Source of the DNA: Azolla caroliniana
Taxonomy: Eukaryota; Polypodiophyta
NCBI GenBank assembly: GCA_043228905.1
Contig: JBHGNT010000003.1
Span: 4,216,001-4,280,000, forward strand
DNA: 64,000 nt
Direction: 5' to 3'
A program made the translations under genes and the position numbers. Below are positions 1 to 12,835 of this stretch, one piece after another. Position 1 is the stretch's first letter. Each line of letters begins with the position of its first letter. The notes beneath the pieces are model-generated. The model did no database searches. It saw only the letters and a list, made by a program, of their open reading frames with translations, and had not been told where the DNA came from.

Positions 1-3000
1 GCATCACACACTATATCCCAGATGTTTGCTGCAAAGCATCTCGCATATAAATAGCTATAATATCCTATAAACAAAAGAGTTACAAATGATCAGATTGTTA
101 TTTTTTTTGGTTTGATGGGCTAATAAATGAATGAAAAAGTGCAGAAAACCCGAAAACCCAAGTCTTCAACGACTAATTGCCTAAATCTTAAGTCTTCAAT
201 GACCATAAGCATTAGTTTCCTTCATACTAAGTAGAAACGGATGTCAGAAATACAGTCTATACTTTGCTAAGTAGCATTTTATGCTTCCCCTCTATCATTG
301 TCAGACATTTATTAATTCATGAATTGGTCATGCTATCTGATTTAACACACCAGCACCATAAGTAACCAAATGGTTGAACCTTGTCTGCCAATGAGTTCCA
401 TCCACATGTTTCCAACTACTATGTTTATGTTTCAATGAGGAAATGACAGAAGTAGTATCCTCAGCCATAAGAGGCTGCTCTGCAAAATAAGCTTGATCGA
501 TCATCGCATATAAAACCTACAAATCAACAGCAAAATGTCATGAGCGAAATCTAACTAGAACAGAAAATACACACGGGGAAAAATATCTGGGCAGCCTTGG
601 AAAAAGGTCTGATTCTACAAACGGACAAATTAGGAAAATTTTCAGAACATGATATTCTTCTAAGCGTGCTAATGGTGAAGATGATTCTCTTCCATCTTAA
701 TGCTGCAGTGAAGTCCACATTCTAGTTTTACCATAACAACTTGCAACTCAGATGTGCAAACAAATACCATTAGTGACTGTACAATATATGAACTGTGAAA
801 TGAACACCATAAATCAATGGAGATATGAAGAACAAGGCTTACATTATTCAAATAATCATTGAAAACATTTGTCAATAATGAAAGATAGATTTAATAACAG
901 AATTTGATAAAAAATCGTTGTTTCATGAATTATCAACAAAATAGTTTTGCAATAGATTTAGCAGAGATTCAATGTACAAATATACGTAAAATAAAGAAAA
1001 CAAAAGCCCAAAGAAAATGAAAGTGAAAACAAAAAACAAAAGCAGCACCACCGAGAATATCACTCATAAAAGTGCTAGAAATGTGGCTTTCACCAATTAG
1101 CCTACTCCATCAAAAAGCATCGCTACCCACAATACCAATGCATAGAAGTGTAGAAAACAAATCCTTCATCATCCTGTCATCCCTTAGTGGAGTCCAATTT
1201 AATGATAATAGTTTAATAACATTAATATTTTAATTCAGGAATGCCTCTTCTATACAACAAACGGGAAAGCAACAAAGCCTGCACTAGCAAAGAAGTTAAG
1301 TCCTAGTCATCTCTTCCTCTTCCCAATCACTTCTACTAATGCTTGTCATCTCCTATTTTATGTTTCCGTCTAGTGGCAGTATTTCTCTTCCACTCACCTC
1401 CTGATGACTGTTCGAAGTATCTTATTCATGATGAGTGAACATACTTGCCTATACCTATGTAAATACAAACAAAAAGGTTCAGATTGCCTTTGCGTTCCCC
1501 CCAGGGCTGGCCACTATGGTGTAAGATCATATTAAGTTCACATCTGCCCATGCGCAAAGAAAGAAAGATATATTAACGTCTTTTAAGAGGCCAAAAAGGC
1601 CTATAAGACCAAACAATAAAAAAATAATAAGGCCACCCAAAAAAAATGTAACAGAAACTACCATAAACCAAACATAGGCATACAGATGTGGACATAAAAG
1701 AAAGTAGTTATCAAAGCATATCCAATGCCTTCGCATAGAAATATAGAGCACACCAATACTTACCGAAAGTTCTAAATTTATTGCAAAGATTTATTTGCCG
1801 ATAAAGGAATATCAAACGAAGAGTGTCAACATAACTATTAAAGAAAATTGACCAGATACCTGTCGTTGTAGCTCAGTTGCAACGAACATGTTCTTAGCTT
1901 TCTTCATTGATTCGACAAGCTGCAAAGGAATTTCTTCTCCAGTTGAATAGTGTTTGGCAAATCCTTTTAGTACACGATGATCCCATGCATAATACCTATA
2001 AAAGAAACAAAATTTGGAATGTTTAGGAAAATTAAAGAAAAATGGGAAACATGGGATAGCAGAGAAAACTATCAAAAAGTGCAGAACATGTATGGTGTGT
2101 GGATGAGGGAGTGAGATGGTCAGAAATAGTGTTTCTAGTAACTATATTAAGTAAATAGTAATAATTGGCTCAGAATGTTATAAGCCCCCAGATGTGCAAA
2201 TAGAATCTCAAAAAAAGTCAAAGAGAGAGAACAAAAGTATAATGCTTCAGAGAAATGTAAATGGAAACAAATATACACTACATTAAATTAAATGATACTA
2301 TAATAAGAACTGGATGGTATTTAGAAAAAATCAACAATAAAGCTAAACAAGCCCTAGCAGTTATTAAGAGGCCTCATATTTTGCTTCATGTAAAAAGGAA
2401 ATAAGAAGTAGATGAAATGTGAGCACCTCAAATGCAAAAAATCGTCTGTCAAAAAATAGATAAACAATCTGTCTTTAGACCTTTGATCACAATCAATTAT
2501 GTGTATTGAAGCAAATTATGAAGCATGACAATTTATCCTTCCCTTATTTTTTGATTTTTCATGGCAAGTTGAAGATGCATACATGGAAGGATGTATTCCT
2601 AGGTGGTGAAAAAGAACAAGTATTGACATTTATTTATTGCAGTTTGGATTGATCCATTAGACTCAGACATTCAAGATCTCCCATGGGCTTTTCAATGAAG
2701 TCTGAAGACCAGCACCATTCAATAATTTGTATCCAACTTATCTACTCAACCACAGAGTTTGCACAATTAATGCCTCATGCACCAGGGTATGATGTAAAAT
2801 ATGTATTCTTCATAGCTAAGATTCAAGCATGTAAGACATACATACTCAAAAAGGTTTGATGGGATCTCTACAAAATCAAGTACAGTCCGTGTACCAGAGA
2901 AATGCTGATAATCCTGTAAGTATAATTGTAATTCAAATATTGTCCCCATATAATTTATACCCAAAAAATTGATACATACAGTGTGTGTAAGGAGTGAATG

Positions 3001-6000
3001 TAGCGCATGCCCAAACTCATGGAAAAGTGTTTCTACTTCCCAATGATTGAGAAGAGGACATGAAGATGTGTTGCTTGAAAAATTGCAGACAAGGGCAACC
3101 ACCTGTAAAACCCAGAAATATCAGAGCATTAGAAAGTAGCAATCCTACATCCCGTATGAATATGTGAAAAGATATACATCATGCAGTGTTGGTCCAATAA
3201 AGATGTGTACAAATCCAGCAAAATATATGGAAAGATAAGGAATGTCAAAATAGATAAATATTTCCAGGAGCAAATGACCTGTACTTGAGTCCTGTTATAT
3301 TATTAACATGATATATCAGCAATGAACTTTCCATAAACTAACATATAGTCGGTAAACAACCCCCGATCTAATTAGAAAGTTACTGAGACCTCAACTATAG
3401 GTGCTTTTTAGAAACAAGATTTAGACACCCTAGGATTGAGATGATATTACAGGTAGCTGATATTTGTCGTCTGCAATGCGTCTACCACCTTTCAATGCAA
3501 AATGTGCAGATCCAGGAAACTTCCCTTTACGAGAATATAGATCAAGATACAAATGTCCCAAATCACCCTGCGAGCAGCAAAATATTTAAAATCAAACATG
3601 TCTCCCAAAGAGACTTTGGAATTCTTAGAAAAAATAATATACATGTGGTCAAGGCATAACCAAATAGAAGTATCATGTTAAATTGCATGGGTAATATAAA
3701 AAATACTAAAATTAACTTAACTGGCTAGCCTTTGTATAACGGTACACATTGCACACAGTAACTGCTACAAAGAATCAAGTATATTTTCAGAGACGAGAAC
3801 TTTATTATTAAAACATAACGAGGCTACCTCATCAGAGTGTTGCAGTGTGAACTTCTGCACTCCTGGATGCCAACCCTCACCACGTGCAAGCGAAACTTCC
3901 TTTAACTTCACACCAAATAGTGATTGAGTAATTAGTTTTAGTCCTTCCACACACTGTTTCAATGGGAAAAATGATGCCACAACCTGAGACAAAAAGCCAG
4001 TGAAGTTGATACAAGGCCCATTGAAAACAAAGGAAGTTTGATTCATAAAATTCAAACAAAATAAATCTCACTCTAGCATTCAATCCCAATGACTGTTCTT
4101 TCATCAAGTTTGTATAATATGCCTCATCCCAAGCATCAATCCCTTCGAAAGATGAACCTTCAACCTGTTTTCCAAACTTTTCCAGCATTCTAAGTTCCTG
4201 AAAAATATGGATTGTCTTATCACCATGTGTAGATATGGTTATGATCGTTGCATGAAATTCAGTTTATATGAAATATGAGTGATCTATATATGTTTGTTTA
4301 ATGGCCACCCTATTCAGGATAATAAGAGTCAATAAATGTAAATTTTAATTAGCGGAAAAAAGCCATTTACAAAGCACTACAAAGTTAGCTTAAAATCTAA
4401 TCCGTACTAAAATCTGCTGGCAAAAGCTTTAGTCTAAAATAAATGTAGCTTTCAAGAGATTTAAAATCAGTGAAACCAACTACAATAGATCACATTTTGA
4501 GATCAGGATTTACCTACCAATTGATTGAATTTATCTATTGCCTCATTTGTTAATTGTATAATGCATCACCTCTATTCTAACTTGGTGGCATGTTTTCTAA
4601 GCTACAGGGATCCACATCACAATCATGCACCAGATTTTTCTTGGCTGGAGGATAACCTTTAGCATTCATATGTAATTCATGGGCAACCAGTTCACAGATA
4701 AATTTTGGAGGGGATGTGTTTATGGACACTGATTCAGTTCAGCTGTAGAACATCCCAAGAATAAAGTGCAAATATAGATTCCTTGGGTGAGTTTTGTACT
4801 CAGCATGTAATAACTTACAACAAAGGCATTCATGTACAAATCATGGATCACTGTCCCTAGGCAATCAATCAACATTTGCTGAAAGAAATATATAGTAACG
4901 TCTTTTAAGAGGTCAAAATGGCCTATAAGACCAAACAAGAGATTACATCTTAGGTGTTGTCTCGTCTTTGAGAACAAATCAAAATAAAATAAATATTACT
5001 CAGTATATATAAAAGTAAATAAGATAAAAACAGATGAGGGAATCTGGTTTTTGGCACATGCGAGATTCTCAAGTTAGATATATTGTAACTTTTGTCTTCG
5101 AAAGATCTCTAGCATAGGTCGATCCAGACTGTAGAGGTCTCAGAAACAAGGGAAGCACCTGTGATGGCAGGAGATAATGGCCTTTATCTGTCATGCACGT
5201 AGGCCCTGGCCCCATGGACCACGACCTCAGCACCCTTGTCAGATAAAGGCCATTATCACGTGCACGACAGATAAAGGCCATTATCTCCTGCCATTGCAGG
5301 TGCTTCCCTCGCTTCGGAGACCTCTCCATTCTGGATTGACCTATGCTAGAGATCTTTCGAAGACAAAAGTTACAATATATCTAACTTGAGAATCTCACAT
5401 GTGCCGAAAACCAGATTCCCTCATCTCTTTTTATCTTATTTACTTTTATATTTACTGAGTAATACTTATTTTATTTTGATTTGTTGTTCTCAAAGACAAG
5501 ACAACACTTAAGATGTAATCTCTTGTTTGGTCTTATAGGCCATTTTGGCCTCTTAAAAGACATTAATATATCTTTCTCTCTTTTCTTTCTTCTGCAGCCC
5601 TGTTTACTATTTCTTCTAGTTTATCTCTCCAGAAGAATTTCAGTTCTGATCTTGTTACTCAGGCTTGAGTGGCCTTAAACACCATCACTTAGTTTTATAA
5701 GGTTGACCAACAAATCCCTCTCTACTCAAAAAGAGTTAAAAGCATTTAGATGTCTTTGTAAGCCCTTTCAAGAGTCGGAGATCAACAAAATGTCATCAGC
5801 ATTAAATAATACTGCATGTCTACCCTTACTAAGCATGATTCTAAACCACCCAATCTTTTAGGGAACACAGTATATTAACGTCTTTTAAGAGGCGAAAATG
5901 GCCTATGATACCATACACCTGATTATTGTTTCGTCTTTGAGAACAATAAACCCAAATAAATATAAGTATTTTGCAAAGTGATCAAAATACCAGATAATCT

Positions 6001-9000
6001 CATTATCCAAGTCATAAACATTCTGAGCTTAAAAAGATAACTTACAACAAATGGAGTATACTTTGTCATCACTTCAAGTGGGAAAGAGAACACACATTGT
6101 CAAGTCATATTTACGGCATTATGAGTGAGAATCACCAAAGATGATCCAAAGGTAGGTAGGTGCTTTGTTCTGCTATATAAAACTGGATGCAGACACAAAT
6201 GATGAAGGATAAGGTCCCACAATGCTACCAATATCCAGGTCAGCATGACTACTACTACTACCACTCTTACTAAAGTACGCAACAATTATCTGACCAGTTA
6301 TGAAATTATCCTACGCTGATACCTTTCCCTTTCGGTTAATCATCTCTAAATCAGAATTATGTTTCTGAAATTACTTTTTAGGACTATGAAAATGTGTATA
6401 CTCACCTCATCTGCTTTTCCCTTGATCTTTTCGCTGAAGTCAATAAGAAAGGAGTTCACCACATCTGACGAAGCTGCAATTGTTGGGGCCAGATTGAACT
6501 CTGCAAATGAACGGTATCCCAAGTGCTGAAAACAAGCAAGAAATATTCAGGCTTGAAATCCCACACACAATTTGTATATGTAGGAACTTAGCATGATTTA
6601 AAAATAACTAGACCTGCGCAAATTCATGTCGAGAAGCTATAAGATCATTGAGTACCTCCAGGTTTTGCTTTGGCACACTATAACCATTTATGTATGTTTG
6701 TCTCCTTATCTATCCAAAAGATGAGAAAATAAAGAAGGCAAGTTATTGAGAATCTACACTACCGCAGTAGAAAGAAAGAAAGAAAGACATATTAAGGCCT
6801 TTTAAGAGAGCAAAATAGCACATGGGACAACTTTAGGAAAGAGATACCCTCTCTTAATTGGTTCATTCCCATAATATTCCTCAAAGAAACTTACATAAAA
6901 TAGTTCCTATAAAAGTTTTTCAAGATAAGCACATAGGTACATCAATCATGAAACTCTTGACATAATCATGTTTTCACAATAAAATACTCGATGTAAAGAA
7001 GATGGAACTCTTCCTCCCACCCAAGTCCCTACCTCTACTATTGGACGCATAGGAAGTTTTGACAATATATTTTGGCATCTAAATCTTTTAATTGACATGA
7101 AAACTCAATTTATATTAGCATGAAATATATAGGTTTATACCTCCTTGTCTTTGCACCATTTGAGAATGGAGAAGAGATTTTCAGAATCGGTAATGACTCT
7201 CACTCCATGCTGCATGGTTTTCAAATTTATCTCTCTCCTGGATAGCATTTTAATTGTGCCATCATTTGATCGACATATCGGCTTTGTCATTCGTTGTATG
7301 CATTTGGGAACCTTTGATACTGGAAAGATGTCGATATGGCCAGGATCCTCCAAGATGTTTGTAACAAACCTGGGATAGATCTATTTCAACCAGTGTGAAC
7401 AGGAAAAACATGGAAATAACAAATGTTCAGGATAGATAGCAGATCAAGTATACTTGCGCCCAAGATGAGTGATATGCAGGTTGAGCTGTTGAATCCGTTC
7501 ACGCTTTTCTGCATGTCAATTGAACCCCACATGAAATAATCATTCCTATTAACTGATATGGGTATCTCATTATTTCCACACTCACCATCAGAGAGATGAA
7601 CCCCACCCCTTTCAAACTCTACTCTATGTGTATATGCTGCCCGTTGGGCTTCTTCAGTAGTCAAGGTATTTGATCGTTCTACCTTGGCTATAGCATCATA
7701 AAGAATAGAATTTGTATTCAACTTCTGCAGATTATGTTAAACCAAGCAAAAAATCAAACTCTTACATGAATCCAAAAAGGTTGTATTGGAAAAACAATGA
7801 CACAGATTCTCTTGATGTTAGTGTAGATTTTGATAGCCATGGCAACTAAAACCAAGAATAAGATACTCAAGTATAATATCAGAAGTAACCTGCTCATAAT
7901 TGCACGAATAAGTAAGAAGAACCACTAAACATATGAATATAAGCATAAGTTAGCTGATGCCATCTCATCACAGCATGATAGTTCTCTAGTTTCCTAATTT
8001 ATGGCTTCGTCTCAGGCTCACATATCTAGCATTACATTTTTGTCCATGAGTCCCATCTTTACAATTTTATCATGTTTCGTTAAAACATGTCCATCTATGA
8101 TAGGATATACCACCATCGAGGAATGAAAGTGAAACATTAGGTTAGAATTTAAGTTCTCTAGTTTCCTGATTTATGGCTTCGTCTCAGGCTCACATATCTA
8201 GCATACATTTTTGTCCATGAGTCTCATCTTTGCAATTTTATCATTTTATCATGTTTAGCTAAAACATGTCCATCTATGATAGGATATACCACCATTGAGG
8301 AATGAAAGTGAAATATTACTTTAAAATTTAAGTTCTCTAGTTTCCTGATTTATGGCTTCGGGGACCAAAAATTCGAGTTCCTCTAGGATTTCCTTCCTGA
8401 TTCACAATAACAGCTGCGTTGCCATCAAATCTGAGAATCATTCCATTATCTCGTTTCATTTCCCTACGAGTTCGGACCACCACTGCTCTAACTACTTCCG
8501 ACCTTTTCAGAGGCATATTGGGTACTCAGGCTCACATATCTAGCATACATTTTTGTCCATGAGTCTCATCTTTGCAATTTTATCATTTTATCATAGAATC
8601 AATATTTGGTACTCATTTAAAATTTCCTAAAGAATAAACAAAAAATAATGATCATTAATGGGAGTATGAAAAAGAGAATATTAAATTGTCATAATGACCA
8701 CTGAATCCACAGTTTATATTAGTGATACCAGTGTACAGCCTGAAATAGATACTCACATTGAGATATTCATACATTCTCATTGATGCTTGACTAGATTCCC
8801 TTACAAAGTCTCTGCAAAAACAATTGACAAAGACGTGTTACAAAGTCTTTTCTTTCAAAATTATTACAATGGTTTCTAACAAGCGTTTGGAACATAGACA
8901 TCATGTTCTTATGTTAGTGAGTGATATGCAGCTCCTAAATATGCATACATTAATCATCAAACTATAATCTATATGATGCCTATGATTACAGGCAAACTAA

Positions 9001-12000
9001 AAAATGATAAAAGTGAGACCAATCATGCCTATGACACCCTTGTGATTGTCCCATACTTAAGATATTCAGGGAAGCTCTAATTAAGTTTTGTTCTTACAAA
9101 TTGCCTTCATAGAGTTGTCCTGAATATTGGGTTCTATATAAGGCAAGAAGGCCTATTGATTGTATTCAACCTTACCTCATTACTAACATGAGTATTAACT
9201 ATCGTAGAGCCCTAACACTCCTTCAAACGATCACACAACCTAGGTATTGAAGTTGCATTATGGAATCAAAATCAGCCAAATATAAAGACATGTAAGGTAT
9301 GCAAGGAAGGGCTAGTAGAGGATGAATATCACTTGCTTTTTACATGCTCTGCATATAGTGCAATTCGTAAAAGCTATGATGAAATATTAAGAGTGGGTGA
9401 TAACTTGAGTATCATACTAACAAGAACACCTCGAAGGTTGAGCTCATATTTGATGCCTTATTCGCACACCAAGACTTGGTGCTTCAAAGTATGAATATCC
9501 CTTCTTAGGAAGGAGACATACATCAAGATAACTTTTGTACTTAGTTCCTATGGATCAATATTGGCTTCTTTAAGGACACTAAAATATATCTATCTATCCT
9601 AATCAAATGACCTATCTAATGTAGAGTTTGCATACGACATGAGATGACACATAGCTTGATGACTGCCTGAAAGATTCTCAGATGATACATGCTAGCCAAA
9701 TTTTTGCAAGAAACACAAGTTTCCATAAATTCCTCATACAGAAATAATCAAACAAGCAAACCACCTTCAAATGTCTGGTAGCATGCAAAAGAAATAAATG
9801 ATGCTGAGAACACAGTTATGCAACAACTTGCAGAAAATGCAAACATTCAAGGTAACCATCAAATTTAAACGAATACAGCGAAAGTTTGAAGGAAAATTTA
9901 ATAAGTATTTCTTTCAGATTTCAGGTCGTTCAGTTGCAAAGTTGAATCCCGATATGCATCATTATTAGTTGAACTTTCTTTGCTGCATAAAAAATCTCAC
10001 AGGAAAATATAGCTTTTCGCTGCATTATAGTTTGGACTGGATGGCAGAAGCAACTTACAAATCAACGTGAGTATTTCTGCATAGTTCTGCAGAATCAATC
10101 ACTGTGCATACCTGCTTACAAAAACATCGCAGAGAGAAACTATGAATGGCAACACATTTAATACCAAGAAAGAATCATGCACTCATATAATATATTCATG
10201 ACATGAACTCTTCTTTTTTCACCCATTGGTAAGATTCTCACACTTAACAAAAATGAACCAATTGTGAAAAACAAATCGAATAAAAAATAGGAATGGCAGT
10301 GCCAGTGATTCAAGAAAGAAGAAAATAGTTCCAAACATAATAATGAGGGGGTGCTTCCAAATCATCAGTTGGAAAAATTTCCAAGCAATACATGTGTCAT
10401 CAATGGCATATTTAATCTTTTATTTTACTTTAAATTCTATAAAAACTGTGAGAAAATAAATTGTAACAGCACACTCTGAAAAACATGACTGAATGTCCAG
10501 AATCCGCATTTCCATTTCAGGACTGGGGATACAATTGATCTTTGCAAAAATCATTGAGTCAGTTAATAGACCATCGGCATGTCATTCTTGGTGCACTTTT
10601 TGGAGAAGGTTGGCAAAAATGTTGAGAGAGGAACTCCACACACTATTTTCTGATTTCACCCAAGACAAAGTTTCAGCAACATTTGTGGGTTCAACAACAT
10701 TTTTGTGCATTTTCTATCCAAAACTAGCCTGCATTGATTATGAAATTCCCAATTTCCTTCATATTCCATAGGATAGTTGGTTTCAGATTAGCAAAAGTGT
10801 GTGCTCCTTCTTTGTTGTTGGAGGTTATGGCTAGCACAATTTGATTAAAACAAGGATTCCCACTATCACCTACTATCTTCAATCTTTGTATAGATGAGAT
10901 ATTCAATTACATAGACATTGGGAAGTTCAGGAGCATGCTTAACAGAGATAGCCATACTGATATTACTAAATACTGATGAAACTGTTTTAATTTCCAATGC
11001 TCTGGAAGAACTACAAAAGCATCTACATGATTTAAAGTCATTTTGTGTAGATAAAAGTTTGTCTATAAACCTTTATAAAACTGAAGTGATGATGTTTAAC
11101 ATCACTCAGGCATGGGTAAGCATATCATCGTTGGAATTTTTATTGGGAGAGGAAAAGGCGCCATACACACGATCATAATATAAATCGGAGTAACATCCAC
11201 GAGGCCTCAGTCCTCCCTACAGGAGGCTGCTTTTATCTGACTCTATCATGGATATACAAACCTTGGTGCACTTGAGAGACAAAGCACATATATACAATTG
11301 CGAGGACAAAAAAACAATTGTGGTTGTTTGATACACTTGTAGCGCCAAGTCTTCTCTACAGGTAGAAACTCTGTGACTGAGCCTTCATGGGTCACATCGA
11401 TGGAGAGTTTTAGAGAGACCTTTAGCCTCGATAATTTCCTGCAATAAGGAGCTAAGCCCCAGGATATAATCCAGTTGGAGATGAGAATAACCTCAATATA
11501 GTCCAAGGCACTGTTCTAATCAATAATTATCCAATGGTTCTAATAGCTCCCTAAGCAAAAGTACTCACCATTGTCTTATATCATCAATATAGTCGAATGT
11601 CAAGATAATCATTGTTAGTTTGTTGAAATGCAAGAATGGTTTCAATCACATGGCATAATTATAAAGGCACTAGCCTCATTCTAATATAGCTTAGATTGTC
11701 AAAGTGGAGAAGAGCTAGTTATCCTAATTCAGATCATTAAATTGGATAAAAAAAGAATGTGGATCAGCCCCACAATGCCTCTTGGTAGGAAGATGGCCCA
11801 TTATAAGGCCCTCTCTTTACACCTGTCATGGGATGGATTTATCGTAAGGCCCTCTTATATGGACATGCATCTAGCTCATGAGCTCCATAGCGTGATAAGA
11901 CAGCTCACGACCTCCTCAAATTGATTGGAGAAAAACTTCATTTGAAACACTATAAACATTGTTATCTGAACATATTTGTGCTTCTAGGACCTCCATTTAT

Positions 12001-12835
12001 TGGTGCTACCAGAATACATGCCAGAAATTTCTAGAAAGGAGCAAAAAAAAGAAGAAGAGAAGGAAAAAAATTTGGAAGAAGAAACTAAAAAAAACACATT
12101 CTTACCGTGTCTGAGAGCTCGTCAAATAGCCTAATAGTTTCCATGGAAGGAGGCGTGGTTCTGATGGACTCAATCAATTCATCTGACCTGCAAACATAAG
12201 GAAGAGAAATAATTTTCCACAGTTTAGGAACCACCTATTATTGTGACTTTCATTCACAGTGATGGTTACAACACATTCATGTGAGATTTGATCACAATGA
12301 ATATTCCCACTACAAACTTTCATATGATCTCTTTTACCTATAAAATGTAACATCTACCATGAATAGAATGTTATCTCTCTTTTATCATCAAATTAAGTTA
12401 CATATATCAAATTGTTATACTTTGTTAGATAGTACTTTCAATTCCTCAGGGACGAGAGTTGGAAGAAACTCGTCGCAATTAGAATGCCGGTGGGAGATGC
12501 CACTTCCGGACAACATGTATGGAGGTTCATGCTTTATTTTTATTTCTATAGTAAGAAAATTTCCATATTTTATTTTATTCTACAGAAAAAGGAATTTCCA
12601 CACTTCACCTCTGCAATAAAAAAACAAAAGAAAAAGGAAACCATACTTCTCCTCTACAGAAGGAAGAAAGACGATGGAGGACATACCTTTCAATGGCTTC
12701 TTGCGCGAAGGTTTGGAAGCCAGTGGCAGACTTGAGGACTTGGTAGCCATAAAGGCCACCGGATTCAGAGGTTGAGAAGAGACGAAGGTTTGTCCTTTTG
12801 GCGATGGTGATGGCGATGGCGATGGCATGGCCCAT
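1..12835 (-). CDS. MIP: Mitochondrial intermediate peptidase (M3 family), 17 exons visible, 3' end missing
   Basis: Zinc oligopeptidase that removes the N-terminal octapeptide from some imported precursors in the mitochondrial matrix. Exons from the start: 12835-12687, 12187-12106, 10111-10059, 8811-8757, 7724-7586, 7508-7454, 7369-7141, 6709-6614, 6525-6406, 4197-4072, 3983-3828, 3567-3451, 3102-2980, 2913-2846, 1995-1860, 516-351, 64-1. All junctions are GT..AG and phases agree, giving about 644 codons; plant MIPs are about 700 residues, so roughly 60 C-terminal residues lie outside. The zinc site HEFGH is at about residues 487-491, with a likely third ligand Glu516 in FVEIPS. Other family blocks are [15 protein letters not shown] (exon 1), [39 protein letters not shown] and [13 protein letters not shown]. 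The N-terminus ([21 protein letters not shown]) is short, basic and acid-free, fitting a presequence. A (GAA)n tract lies just upstream of the ATG. Product assignment is firm; exact splice sites are inferred. Confidence 0.93.
1545..1650 (-). repeat. LINE/SINE 3'-tail fragment in MIP intron 15
   Basis: Read on the minus strand, this short stretch carries the tail motif GGCC..GGCCTCTTAAAAGACGTTAATATATCTTTC seen at the 3' end of the LINE near 20650 and in four other places in the MIP introns. It sits in the intron between the exons at 1995-1860 and 516-351. It has no coding content and is probably the 3' end of a non-autonomous retroposon. Confidence 0.6.
4881..5577. mobile_element. Hairpin (fold-back) element with about 320-bp inverted arms in MIP intron 9
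   Basis: The left arm (4881-5200) is the reverse complement of the right arm (5258-5577) with only scattered mismatches and small indels. The spacer is about 57 bp and includes a direct repeat of cagataaaggccattatc. The outer arm ends hold the retroposon tail (GGCCTATAAGACC, TCTTTTAAGAGG) found elsewhere in the window. It is therefore either a fold-back element or two copies of one SINE-like element inserted head to head. It lies in the intron between MIP exons 9 and 10, so the transcribed RNA could form a very long hairpin. Apparent ORFs here are artefacts of the repeat. Confidence 0.85.
5865..5985 (-). repeat. Partial copy of the hairpin-arm / SINE-like element
   Basis: The stretch attaacgtcttttaagagg..aaaatggcctat followed by gtttcgtctttgagaacaa and aaataaatataagta matches the outer 100 bp of the left arm at 4889-4990. 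Only one arm end is present, so it is a truncated copy. It lies in the same MIP intron as the hairpin. Confidence 0.7.
6770..6830 (-). repeat. Short retroposon-tail copy in MIP intron 7
   Basis: An (AGAA)n run followed by acatattaaggccttttaagag resembles the 3' tail of the LINE/SINE family, read on the minus strand. It is degenerate and only about 60 bp long. Confidence 0.45.
7981..8594. repeat. Tandem repeat of about 175 bp, three copies, in MIP intron 4
   Basis: Copies start at 7981, 8153 and 8332, each beginning gttctctagtttcc and containing ggcttcgtctcaggctcac and tttttgtccatgagtc. Copies 1 and 2 are about 172 and 179 bp. Copy 3 is split at about 8360/8525 by a foreign segment (the rpl14 fragment) and resumes at ctcaggctcacatatc. 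The duplication therefore predates the insertion, or at least the insert was never copied. Confidence 0.85.
8361..8526 (-). pseudogene. rpl14: Nuclear plastid DNA fragment: internal part of rpl14
   Basis: The minus strand is open for 55 codons and reads like the C-terminal half of plastid ribosomal protein uL14: [19 protein letters not shown], then [17 protein letters not shown], then [14 protein letters not shown]. These are hallmark uL14 segments. It has neither the N-terminal half nor the C-terminus. It sits inside copy 3 of an intronic tandem repeat, with no target-site duplication and one or two bases of possible microhomology, as expected for organelle DNA captured during end-joining. 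It cannot be expressed as a ribosomal protein. The lack of stops suggests a fairly recent transfer. Confidence 0.88.
9218..9500 (+). pseudogene. LINE ORF2 C-terminal fragment in MIP intron 3
   Basis: The plus strand translates without stops through [20 protein letters not shown] and then [14 protein letters not shown]. This CxxC..H..C zinc-knuckle-like block closely parallels ICRLCHIEIEDEYHFTC in the LINE remnant at 19558-20310, so both come from one LINE family. No start and no RT domain are attached here. It lies antisense to MIP. Confidence 0.72.
10740..11130 (+). pseudogene. LINE reverse-transcriptase fragment in MIP intron 2
   Basis: Around 10850-10920 the plus strand gives (Q)[16 protein letters not shown], the RT palm block before the catalytic motif. 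It is followed, in a shifted frame, by [17 protein letters not shown] and [18 protein letters not shown], the block after it. The usual YADD-like motif is degraded to NTDET, and frameshifts separate the pieces, so the enzyme is dead. Together with 11740-11925 it is probably one decayed LINE inserted antisense to MIP. Confidence 0.75.
11725..11945 (+). pseudogene. LINE ORF2 C-terminal fragment in MIP intron 2
   Basis: The peptide [17 protein letters not shown], then [20 protein letters not shown], parallels the segment SKMLYYKEHFMHFSKLGFITRPRYLDVFLPHALRVAIGQL (seen in two parts) in the LINE at 19558-20310. Spacing and order agree. It ends in a stop after a serine-rich stretch and has no function of its own. 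Confidence 0.6.

Noticed and set aside
8352-8543. Plus-strand 63-codon ORF
   Set aside because: It is the antisense of the plastid rpl14 fragment and carries no protein of its own.
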